Of a stretch of DNA of 13,953 nt, positions 1 through 6,837 are shown piece after piece. Position 1 is the first letter of the stretch; each line of letters starts with the position of its first letter. Where the stretch lies: contig JAZDPH010000013.1 of the NCBI GenBank assembly GCA_043797735.1, positions 1-13,953 of the forward strand, in the 5' to 3' direction. Source of the stretch: BS750m-G77 sp043797735 (GTDB lineage: Bacteria; Omnitrophota; Gorgyraeia; Gygaellales; Profunditerraquicolaceae). The translations under genes and the position numbers were made by a program. A model generated the notes under the pieces. The model was not told the origin of the DNA, searched no databases, and saw only the letters and a list, made by a program, of their open reading frames with translations.

Positions 1-450
<450 letters not shown>

Positions 451-509
451 ATTTAGAGACGTCTAATATGATGGCTCTTTGATTATTTTTATTCTACCTC
501 GAAATTGAC

Positions 510-532
510 CCCTGACATTTTCATGTCTAGGG
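510..532 (-). other. rRNA leader hairpin with GNRA tetraloop
   Basis: On the transcript, CCCU, a bulged A, GACAU, loop GAAA, AUGUC and AGGG form a 9-bp stem closed by a GNRA tetraloop. It lies about 60 nt upstream of the mature 16S end. Such leader hairpins commonly help nascent 16S folding or precursor processing; the role here is inferred. Confidence 0.6.
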
Positions 533-536
533 CCTC

Positions 537-576
537 GTCCCGTAAGTTATACCTAAAAAGGTAAAACTTTCGGGAC
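537..576 (-). other. Long near-perfect rRNA leader hairpin
   Basis: Arms GTCCCG (537-542) / CGGGAC (571-576), AAGTT (544-548) / AACTT (565-569) and TACCT (550-554) / AGGTA (559-563) enclose a 4-nt loop at 555-558. This gives 16 base pairs interrupted only by a U-U and an A-A mismatch. It sits just 3' of boxA in the 16S leader, where a boxC-like or RNase III-type processing structure would be expected. There is no U-tract after it on the minus strand, so it is not a terminator. Confidence 0.7.
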
Positions 577-584
577 TCGCTTGG

Positions 585-605
585 CTATTTAATTGTCAAA
601 AGAAC
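585..605 (-). promoter_or_regulatory. boxA antitermination element of the rRNA leader
   Basis: On the minus strand the segment begins GTTCTTTTGACAATTAAATA, which closely resembles the boxA found ahead of bacterial 16S genes (TGCTCTTTAACA / GTTCTTTGAAAACT). BoxA RNA binds NusB-S10 and assembles the rRNA antitermination complex. Its distance from mature 16S (about 135 nt) and its position before the leader stem are typical. It lies downstream of the terminator-like hairpin at 668-700, which is odd. Confidence 0.75.
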
Positions 606-612
606 GGGTATT

Positions 613-668
613 ATCCGCCACTAAATCTTCGGCGGATGTTTGCCTTGAAGCTCATATCTAGGCAAACA
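613..668 (-). other. Two adjacent leader hairpins between terminator and boxA
   Basis: Hairpin A has arms 637-644 and 661-668 (TGTTTGCC / GGCAAACA, 8 bp, 16-nt loop). Hairpin B has arms 613-619 and 631-637 (ATCCGCC / GGCGGAT, 7 bp, 11-nt loop). They share base 637, so they could stack end to end. Hairpin A begins at the last U of the terminator tract at 668-673. With the structures at 510-532 and 537-576 they make the rRNA leader an almost continuous string of stems. Function is unknown. Confidence 0.55.
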
Positions 669-700
669 AAAAAGCACCCCGACACATATCGGGGCGCTTT
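668..700 (-). terminator. Intrinsic terminator-like hairpin inside the rRNA leader
   Basis: On the minus strand AAAGCGCCCCGA (700-689) pairs with TCGGGGTGCTTT (682-671): 12 bp including one G-U, GC-rich core, 6-nt loop, followed by U's (six in a row at 673-668). This is a textbook rho-independent terminator. It is the first such signal after pilC and could end the pilus transcript. It also lies ~140 nt inside the transcript that starts at the rRNA promoter, so it could act as an attenuator. On the plus strand the downstream T-run is only three, so termination there is unlikely. Confidence 0.7.
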
Positions 701-716
701 GATATTCAAAAAGCGC
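694..716 (-). promoter_or_regulatory. Competing (antiterminator-like) hairpin
   Basis: On the transcript GCGCTTT (716-710) can pair with AAAGCGC (700-694), a perfect 7-bp stem with a 9-nt loop. The second arm is the first seven bases of the terminator's 5' arm, so the two structures exclude each other. This is the layout of an attenuator. It is also compatible with chance similarity around GCGC, so regulation is a hypothesis. Confidence 0.4.
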
Positions 717-819
717 TCACGCGTCGTCAATCAACAGCTATAATTTGTCAAGTCTTTCGATTTTATGCCTCACGCTTATAAGGAATAACTTTTTCATCCC
801 GAACTTGTGTGGGAAGTTA

Positions 820-847
820 ATTGTACAATATCCTAGGCTTTTGTCAA
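820..847 (-). promoter_or_regulatory. Strong sigma70-type promoter for the rRNA operon
   Basis: A perfect -35 TTGACA (847-842), a 16-nt spacer and -10 TACAAT (825-820) lie on the minus strand, predicting a start near 812-814 and a leader of about 360 nt before 16S. Upstream (848-870) is a run dominated by A and T, including eight T's on the plus strand, as in an rRNA UP element that contacts the RNA polymerase alpha subunits. It begins about 70 nt after the pilC stop codon. Confidence 0.85.
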
Positions 848-916
848 GTATTTTTTTTAAAAAGAATTAAACTCTGTATATTATATAGGGTTACATGCCT
901 GCCCTATTGATAATGC

Positions 917-2122
917 CTATTTTGAGATTAATTCGGTTATCTTAAATATGGGCAAGAATAAGGAAATAACAATGCCTCCTATTATAATACCCAAAAAGGC
1001 GATTACCAACGGCTCGATCATGCTGGTCAATGCGGTGGCTGCCGCATCTACCTGCTCCTCATAAAAATCGGCTATTTTATTCAGCATCTTTTCAAGCTGG
1101 CCCGTCTTTTCCCCTACGCTAATCATACTGCAGACAAGCGGCGGAAAGACCTTGCTCTTTGACAACGGCCGGGAGATGGGTTCGCCGTCACAGACCCCCT
1201 TGGAACATTGCCGCAGCGCCTCCTCTACCACCTTATTACCCGAAGTCTTACTAACAATCTCCAGGGTCGATAAAATCGTTACGCCGCTCTTGACTAAGGT
1301 AGCAAATGTACGCGAAAATTTAGCTATCGCCAACTTGCTAAAAAGCGGCCCTAAGATAGGCGCTTTTAGCTTTCTCATGTCAAAAATATAACGCCCCCGC
1401 TCTGTGTCTATAAACTTCTTAAAAAGAACAGCCAAGACCCCTAATAAAATGACGCCTAAAAGAAAGTATCTTTTTAATACATCGCTAACCATAATCAGTA
1501 TCTGTGTCGGAAGAGGCAGTTGCCCGCCCAACATTTCAAATATCCCTTTAAAAATCGGCACTACCTTTAGTAATAATACCGCCGTTATTATAATTGACAT
1601 TATGACCACCACCTCCGGATACACCAGGCTTGAGCGAATCTTTCTGTTGAGTGAGGATGACTTTTCCAGATATGCCGCCAGGCGGGTTAATACATCCGGC
1701 AGCGAGCCAGAGACCTCTCCGGCCCGGACCATATTTATAAAAAGCTCAGAGAATATATAAGGATGCTTTGCGAGGGTTTCGCTAAAACTCGATCCCTCCT
1801 CTATATCCCGCTGCATACTTAAAGTTACGGCTTTAAGGCTTTTATTCTCGACTTGTTCGGTCATGATATCCAGAGCATGAACCAGGGTAACCCCGGAATC
1901 GACCAACGTAGCCAGCTGCCGGATAAAACTAACCAGGTCATCAAGTTTAACTTTTTTGTCTTTGGCCTTAGGCTTAGCTTGTTCCTTGGCCGCTTCAATA
2001 GAAACAATTATCAACTCTTTCTTATGCAGGATATCGCCGGCCTCTGATTCTGAGGCAGCGGCCAAGGTTCCGCCTACCGTACGACCATCCTTATCCTTTG
2101 CGACATAACGATAAGTATTCAT
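917..2122 (-). CDS. pilC: PilC/GspF-family inner-membrane platform protein
   Basis: This 401-aa protein is the polytopic inner-membrane platform of a type IV pilus or type II secretion system. It couples the cytoplasmic assembly ATPase to pilin insertion. The N-terminus (MNTYRYVAKDKDGRTVGGTL) is the usual PilC/GspF opening. Two T2SSF domains are visible at about residues 63-187 and 266-388, each with the conserved R-Q-L/F-A-T-L-V-x-S-G-V-T pattern. Three membrane segments fall near 168-190, 218-236 and 368-392, and the length is normal. It starts 17 nt after the HD-GYP gene and is the last protein gene before the rRNA leader, in the same unit as the two ATPases. No major pilin, pilT, pilM-Q or secretin gene is in the window, so pilus and type II secretion cannot be separated. 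Confidence 0.93.
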   Translation of the reverse strand: MNTYRYVAKDKDGRTVGGTLAAASESEAGDILHKKELIIVSIEAAKEQAKPKAKDKKVKLDDLVSFIRQLATLVDSGVTLVHALDIMTEQVENKSLKAVTLSMQRDIEEGSSFSETLAKHPYIFSELFINMVRAGEVSGSLPDVLTRLAAYLEKSSSLNRKIRSSLVYPEVVVIMSIIITAVLLLKVVPIFKGIFEMLGGQLPLPTQILIMVSDVLKRYFLLGVILLGVLAVLFKKFIDTERGRYIFDMRKLKAPILGPLFSKLAIAKFSRTFATLVKSGVTILSTLEIVSKTSGNKVVEEALRQCSKGVCDGEPISRPLSKSKVFPPLVCSMISVGEKTGQLEKMLNKIADFYEEQVDAAATALTSMIEPLVIAFLGIIIGGIVISLFLPIFKITELISK

Positions 2123-2139
2123 CTCTTTAGCGCTCCATT

Positions 2140-3219
2140 TTATCCGGGATCATAAGCATCCACGGTTTTTAAAAATGCCGCCACCACCATCGGGTCAAAC
2201 TGCCTGCCGCTGTTTTTCTTAATCTCGGCAATCGCCGCCTCCTTAGAGAACGGTTCCTTTCTATAGGAGCGCGCCGAACGCATCGCCTCATAAGCATCGG
2301 CCAGATGGATTATGCGTGCCCCCAAAAGAATATCCTCCCCCTTGCGGCCCTCGGGATACCCCGAACCGTCATAATGCTCATGATGCTGCCTGACCAATGC
2401 TATAACATCGTTTAAAAAAGTAAGCGGCTCCAGAATCTGGGCCCCGGTTATAGGGTGGCGTTTTATCTGCTCCCACTCCTCCTCATTCAGAGCGCCGGGT
2501 TTAGACAATATGCTGTCATCAATGCCGATTTTTCCCAAATCATGAAGTTCGCATGCCTCCCTTACTATCTCTGTCTCTTTAACCGACAGCCGCATCTCCT
2601 TAGCTATCGCCTCAGCATATCTGGCTACGTTTTCGGAATGGCTGTGCGTATAATGATCCCGGGCATCTATGGCCTGAGCAAGAGCCTTAATCGTACGCAG
2701 GTACGTGGAATGCAGGTCTTCATAAAGCCGGGTTAAATTCTTGGTTGACTCCTCTATCCTTTTGGCCAGAAGAATATTCTGCTTTTCTAAGGTGACATTA
2801 TGCTCTTTGAGCCCCTGTATTAATTTATGGCTGGCAAAAAGCAGGGAATGCATATGGGCGCCCTTCTTTATAAGAAAAAATAATTTTTCTAAATTTAAGG
2901 GTTCGCTGACAAAATCATATGCTCCAAAACGCAACAGATCCTTTAATGACTGCGAATCATACTCTTTAAGGTAGGCTATAATGCTACAATCCGGATCAAC
3001 CTTTTTTAATCCGTAAATAAGTTCCTTATTACCTATGTCAAACAAAGAGAATTTTATAATTATAACGTCGTAAATAGTCTCTTGTAAGACCGAGATACCG
3101 CCGTTGCCGCTTGGCTCAACTGATAAAAAATAGCCTCCATTATCGCTTAAATACTGCTTAAGGATCATGCTTACGCTGTTATCGTCACAGATCAATAAAA
3201 CCTTAATTCTATCGCTCAT
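2140..3219 (-). CDS. Degenerate receiver + HD-GYP phosphodiesterase-type protein
   Basis: This 359-aa soluble protein has an N-terminal response-regulator fold (about 5-120), a coiled-coil linker (about 125-175) and an HD-GYP domain (about 180-355). HD-GYP enzymes hydrolyse c-di-GMP. The key motifs are intact: HD at 226-227 in HDLGKIGI, HHExxDGxGYP at 279-289, D308-x-Y-E-A-M, and the terminal GRQFDP. The receiver keeps an acidic pair (D12, D13), but the phospho-acceptor Asp is replaced by K56 (DVIIIK) and the switch Lys before Pro by E106, so it probably cannot be phosphorylated in the usual way. The start is supported by GAGGAG (3226-3231) six bases upstream, inside the end of the preceding ATPase gene, implying translational coupling. 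Its place in the pilus cassette suggests it lowers c-di-GMP near the assembly motor (inference). Confidence 0.92.
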   Translation of the reverse strand: MSDRIKVLLICDDNSVSMILKQYLSDNGGYFLSVEPSGNGGISVLQETIYDVIIIKFSLFDIGNKELIYGLKKVDPDCSIIAYLKEYDSQSLKDLLRFGAYDFVSEPLNLEKLFFLIKKGAHMHSLLFASHKLIQGLKEHNVTLEKQNILLAKRIEESTKNLTRLYEDLHSTYLRTIKALAQAIDARDHYTHSHSENVARYAEAIAKEMRLSVKETEIVREACELHDLGKIGIDDSILSKPGALNEEEWEQIKRHPITGAQILEPLTFLNDVIALVRQHHEHYDGSGYPEGRKGEDILLGARIIHLADAYEAMRSARSYRKEPFSKEAAIAEIKKNSGRQFDPMVVAAFLKTVDAYDPG

Positions 3220-3222
3220 ACC

Positions 3223-4941
3223 TCACTCCTCTGTAGTTATCCTTATCGCCTCTTCCAGGGTAGTCAAGCCCTCTTTAAGTTTCAGGAAAGCATCATCCCT
3301 TAAGGTCTTCATGCCGCAAGTTTTTACCGCATAAAGTTTAATTTCGTCTAAGGAGCTCTTTTTAATAATCATCTCGCGCATTACATCATCAATCAGCACC
3401 GTCTCCAAAATAGCCAGCCTTCCAAAAAAACCCGTATTATTACAGTATTTGCACCCTTTTGCTTCATAAAAGGTTATTTTTTCTTTAAAGCCAATCTGTT
3501 CTAAAAGGCCTTTGGGGACCTCTACGGGTTTTCGGCATTTAAAACAGAGCCTGCGGCAAAGCCTCTGGGCACAGAGCATAACCAGGCTTGAGGCAACAAG
3601 AAACGGTTCAATCCCCATATCAATAAGGCGGGTAATGCTGGATATGGCATCATTGGTGTGTAAGGTAGACAACACCAGCTGCCCGGTTAAGGCGGCCTTG
3701 ATGGCGATATCGGAGGTCTCCGGGTCCCTTATTTCTCCAATCATAATTATGTCCGGGCTCTGCCTCAACAAAGAACGCAGGCCCGAAGCAAAATCAAGGC
3801 CTATATCAGGCTTGACCTGAATCTGAGTAATGCCTTCAATCTGATACTCCACCGGGTCTTCGATGGTGATAATATTCCTATCAGGAATATTCAGCTGGGT
3901 CAATATGGAATATAGCGTGGTGGATTTTCCTGAGCCGGTGGGGCCGGTTACTAGAATCATGCCAAAAGGCTTTGCTATTGCCTCCTTGAATGTTGCCAGA
4001 GGTTGTTCTGAGAAGTTCAATTTATCCAGCCCCACGGATAAATTAGATTTATCGAGGGCGCGCAGGACAAATTTCTGCCCGAATGTGGTCGGAAGGCTCG
4101 AGACACGAAAATCCACTTCTCTGTCTTCAAATTTCACCTTAAACCTGCCGTCCTGAGGGATACGGTTCTCGGTAATGTCAAGGTTTGAGATAATCTTTAT
4201 TCTGGCAAGGACAGCGCCCTGGTTAAGTTTGGGTATGTTAAAAATATCATGCAGCACCCCGTCAATACGATAACGTATGCGCAAACAATCAAATTCCGGC
4301 TCGATGTGGATATCCGAAGCTCTCTTCTTCAGGGCCTGGCTAAGCATCAACTCAACTAATTTAACGATTGGGGCTTTCTCGCTCTCCTTCACGACGCTGG
4401 TAAGCTCAATCTCCTCGTTTTTAACCAATTCTAAATCATCCTCTTCCTGCGATAACTCCCGCCCTGAAGAGGCCTCGCCTAAAATATCCTGCATCTGTCT
4501 TGTTTCGGGATGAAACTGGGTTTCTATAACCCTGATTATCTCTTCCTCCGGGCTTATTACCGTATCTATATCAAACCCGGTAAAGGCTTTTAAATCGTCC
4601 AGGGCAAGGATATTCAGAGGATCGGAGACGGCTACGGTAAGCGTATTTCCTATACGCGATATAGGAATTAAATTATATAGTTTTGCCATCCGCTCAGGGA
4701 CCAAATTAATAATCTCCGGGTCAAATCTATATTTGGCAAGATGCAGGGTGGGTATATAGAACTGTTTAGACAACAAGGATAACAACATCTCGCTTGAAAT
4801 AAACTTCTCTTCAACCAGCACCCTTCTTAAAGGAATTCCCTGTTTCTTTTGTATCTTTAGCGCCTTATCCAGCTGCTCCTTGGAGAGTTGCTTGCTTTTT
4901 AACAATATATCTACTATATTCTCTTTTAAGGTCTGCATCAT
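3223..4941 (-). CDS. pilB: PilB/GspE-family assembly ATPase (copy next to pilC)
   Basis: This 572-aa cytoplasmic hexameric ATPase powers pilus extension or type II secretion. The N-terminal MshEN/T2SSE_N region spans about 1-145, followed by an acidic linker (about 150-190) and the ATPase core. Visible motifs are SDIHIEP (209-215), Walker A GPTGSGKST (333-341), the Asp box ITIEDPVEYQ (358-367), Walker B IIMIGEIRD with E403, a His box ending STLHT (425-429), and a zinc tetracysteine C466/C469/C497/C500. The length is normal. The N-domain has lost the signature glycines of c-di-GMP-binding MshEN domains (I10, K17, R39 and K46 stand where G is expected), so it likely does not bind c-di-GMP itself. 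Two ATGs are adjacent at the start and neither has a Shine-Dalgarno; the stop-to-start spacer upstream is repeat-filled. Confidence 0.93.
   Translation of the reverse strand: MMQTLKENIVDILLKSKQLSKEQLDKALKIQKKQGIPLRRVLVEEKFISSEMLLSLLSKQFYIPTLHLAKYRFDPEIINLVPERMAKLYNLIPISRIGNTLTVAVSDPLNILALDDLKAFTGFDIDTVISPEEEIIRVIETQFHPETRQMQDILGEASSGRELSQEEDDLELVKNEEIELTSVVKESEKAPIVKLVELMLSQALKKRASDIHIEPEFDCLRIRYRIDGVLHDIFNIPKLNQGAVLARIKIISNLDITENRIPQDGRFKVKFEDREVDFRVSSLPTTFGQKFVLRALDKSNLSVGLDKLNFSEQPLATFKEAIAKPFGMILVTGPTGSGKSTTLYSILTQLNIPDRNIITIEDPVEYQIEGITQIQVKPDIGLDFASGLRSLLRQSPDIIMIGEIRDPETSDIAIKAALTGQLVLSTLHTNDAISSITRLIDMGIEPFLVASSLVMLCAQRLCRRLCFKCRKPVEVPKGLLEQIGFKEKITFYEAKGCKYCNNTGFFGRLAILETVLIDDVMREMIIKKSSLDEIKLYAVKTCGMKTLRDDAFLKLKEGLTTLEEAIRITTEE
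3226..3231 (-). promoter_or_regulatory. Shine-Dalgarno site of the HD-GYP gene
   Basis: GAGGAG on the minus strand lies 6 nt before the ATG (3217-3219) and overlaps the last sense codons of the upstream ATPase gene (stop at 3223-3225). It is one of only two clear Shine-Dalgarno sequences seen in this window and points to coupled translation. Confidence 0.75.
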
Positions 4942-5053
4942 AGAAATGTAAAGTGTAAAGCGAAAAGCGAAAAGTGTAAAATTAAAACAGAAAACTTAAA
5001 GTTCTTAAAAAAGTTTTAAATTCTAAATTTTGGTTTTACATTTTACGCTTATT
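4942..5053 (-). repeat. Intergenic inverted tandem-repeat spacer (112 nt)
   Basis: The whole gap between the two ATPase genes is low-complexity. Next to the pilB start, the plus strand carries GTAAAGT / GTAAAGC / GAAAAGC / GAAAAGT / GTAAAAT-type repeats of about 7-8 nt (4947-4982). At the other end (5034-5050) is an approximate reverse complement, GGTTTTACATTTTACGCTT. The AT-rich centre (4985-5032) has further inverted segments around AACTTAAAGTT and AAAAAAGTTTTAAA. On the transcript AGCGTAAAATGTAAAA could pair with TTTTACACTTTTCGCT with two mismatches. No promoter or Shine-Dalgarno was found in it. It shares its architecture with 6770-6837 and 10497-10558. Confidence 0.7.
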
Positions 5054-6769
5054 TCATTCGTCAGGCGCGGTTACGCGCAACACTTCTTCCAGCGACGTTA
5101 TGCCTTTCAGCGCCGCCTCAATACCTTCTTCCCTTAATGTCCTCATTCCTTCCTTGCGCGCCAGTTCTTTGATTGCATGCTCCTGAGCCCTGTTCAGGAT
5201 TAGGTTTCGGATACTCGTGCTTAACATCAGGACTTCGGCAATGCATGTCCTGCCGGCATAACCGGTATTAAAACAACTGCTGCATCCTTTACCTCGGTAA
5301 AATTCCAAATCCTTAAGCTTATCCAGGCCAATCTTTAACTTCTGAATGAGATCTTTCTTAAAGGAATAACTTTCTCTGCAATGAGTGCAAACCTGACGCA
5401 CCAACCGCTGTGAAACTATGCAAACAACTGAGGAGTTAATCAGATACGGCTCAACACCCATATTAACCAGGCGCACTATTGAGCCGGGGGCAGTAGTTGT
5501 ATGCAGCGTAGAAAGAACCAAATGCCCGGTGAGGGCGCTCTTAATAGCAATATCAACGGTTTCGTAATCCCGGATTTCACCGATCATTATAATGTTGGGG
5601 TCCTGCCTCAGTATGGAACGAAGGGCAGCGGAAAAAGACAAACCTATCTCCGACCTTACCGTCACCTGATTTATGCCCTCCAGCTGGTATTCCACGGGAT
5701 CTTCGACTGTAACGATATTTTTCTGCGGGCTGTCTATGAATTTTAGAATAGAATACAAAGTCGTAGTCTTGCCGCTTCCGGTAGGGCCGCAGACAAGGAG
5801 CATGCCGTGCGGCAGGCGCGCCGCTTTCTTTAATTTCGAAATGCAAGCCTGGTTTAAGCCTAATTTTTCTATATCCAAGGTAGCCTGTGACTTATCCAAA
5901 ACGCGTATGGCAATCTTCTCGCCAAAACCTGAAGGCAAAATTGATACCCGAAAATCAACCTCTTTCCCTAAAAGCTGAACCTTGAAACGGCCGTCCTGAG
6001 GAAGACGGTGTTCGGCGATATTCAAATCCGACATTACTTTAACGCGAGAAACAATAGAGGGATGCATCTTTTTCGGGGGGCTCTTCTCTTCCTGAAGGAC
6101 GCCGTCTATACGAAAGCGCACCCTTAAAGCCTTCTCCAACGGCTCTATCAGTATATCCGAAGCCTTACTTTTTATTGCCTGCTCCAGAATCATATTTGTA
6201 ACCTGGATTACCGGCCCCTGGCGGCTGATGTGGTCTAGTTCCTGGTCGCTGGGCAGGATCTCCTTATCCTCCCGTACAAATTCTATCGCAGGGGCGGATA
6301 TCTCTTTAACTAAGTTATCAATTATCCCGCCAGTGGCATCAGGATAAGCCAATTCTATTGTTTGTAATATATCCTCACTCGATGAGATAATCGGGTTTAT
6401 CTTAAATCCGGTCAAGGCCTTAACATGGTCTATGGCGAAGATATTCAAGGGGTCAGCCATAGCCAGGGTAATGGTCTCGCCTATTTTGGATAAAGGAATT
6501 ATTTGATAATGACGGGATATTTCTGGCGGGATGAGTTTTGTTATCTCGTAATCTATCTTAAAACGTTTTAAATCAATCAAGGGAAAGCCGAGTTCCGCGC
6601 TTAAGCTTGAAATCGACTCCTTTTCCTTTATGAATTTTAAATCGACGATGATATCGCTGAGCCTCCCCCCCTTCTTCTTCTGAACCTCCAGGGCCTGGCC
6701 AAGCTGCTCTTTGGTTATCAACTTGTTATCAATTAGTATCTGTGTGAGGCGTTCTTTTAGGGAAAGCAT
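5054..6769 (-). CDS. Second PilB/GspE-family assembly ATPase
   Basis: This 571-aa tandem paralogue of the neighbouring PilB-type ATPase has the same domain order: N-terminal MshEN/T2SSE_N (about 1-145), linker, and type II/IV secretion ATPase core. Motifs are SDILIEP (204-210, Leu in place of the usual His), Walker A GPTGSGKT (328-335), Asp box VTVEDPVEYQ, Walker B IIMIGEIRD with E398, His box STLHT (420-424), and cysteines C461/C464/C496/C499 for zinc. The catalytic set looks complete, so this is not a decayed copy. Its MshEN part is also degenerate: T9, K16, S38 and K45 replace the signature glycines, and E59 replaces the second glutamine. It may be specialised as the GspE of a second machine or be an alternative motor; the sequence does not decide. 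There is no Shine-Dalgarno, and the start codon follows the repeat spacer 6770-6837 directly. Confidence 0.92.
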   Translation of the reverse strand: MLSLKERLTQILIDNKLITKEQLGQALEVQKKKGGRLSDIIVDLKFIKEKESISSLSAELGFPLIDLKRFKIDYEITKLIPPEISRHYQIIPLSKIGETITLAMADPLNIFAIDHVKALTGFKINPIISSSEDILQTIELAYPDATGGIIDNLVKEISAPAIEFVREDKEILPSDQELDHISRQGPVIQVTNMILEQAIKSKASDILIEPLEKALRVRFRIDGVLQEEKSPPKKMHPSIVSRVKVMSDLNIAEHRLPQDGRFKVQLLGKEVDFRVSILPSGFGEKIAIRVLDKSQATLDIEKLGLNQACISKLKKAARLPHGMLLVCGPTGSGKTTTLYSILKFIDSPQKNIVTVEDPVEYQLEGINQVTVRSEIGLSFSAALRSILRQDPNIIMIGEIRDYETVDIAIKSALTGHLVLSTLHTTTAPGSIVRLVNMGVEPYLINSSVVCIVSQRLVRQVCTHCRESYSFKKDLIQKLKIGLDKLKDLEFYRGKGCSSCFNTGYAGRTCIAEVLMLSTSIRNLILNRAQEHAIKELARKEGMRTLREEGIEAALKGITSLEEVLRVTAPDE

Positions 6770-6837
6770 TTTTAGCGGATAGCGGATAGCGGATAGCGTC
6801 TGGAAAAACTCTACGCTATACGCTCTACGCTAATCTC
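6770..6837 (-). repeat. Intergenic inverted 7-mer repeat spacer (68 nt)
   Basis: On the transcript, three copies of a TAGCGTA-like 7-mer (TAGCGTA, GAGCGTA, TAGCGTA) are followed by an AT-rich loop with TTTTTCC. Then come three exact CGCTATC units plus CGCTA. Each AGCG can pair with a CGCT in register, giving a ladder of short stems separated by 2-nt mismatches. The array runs from just after the MshEN stop to the ATPase start codon and leaves no room for a Shine-Dalgarno. Confidence 0.75.

Noticed and set aside
723..751. Second rRNA promoter from TTGACA at 746-751
   Set aside because: No acceptable -10 hexamer at 16-18 nt; the motif is better read as boxA-like.
885..907. Hairpin ATAGGG/CCCTAT after pilC as that operon's terminator
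   Set aside because: Only six base pairs with an 11-nt loop and no U-tract on the minus strand.
5577..5846. 89-aa minus-strand ORF inside the second ATPase
   Set aside because: Alternative frame over the Walker A/B region, with no family resemblance.
6770..6837. CRISPR array or integron-like site
   Set aside because: Units are only 7 nt with no unique spacers and no cas or integrase genes; this is a short tandem repeat, not CRISPR or attC.
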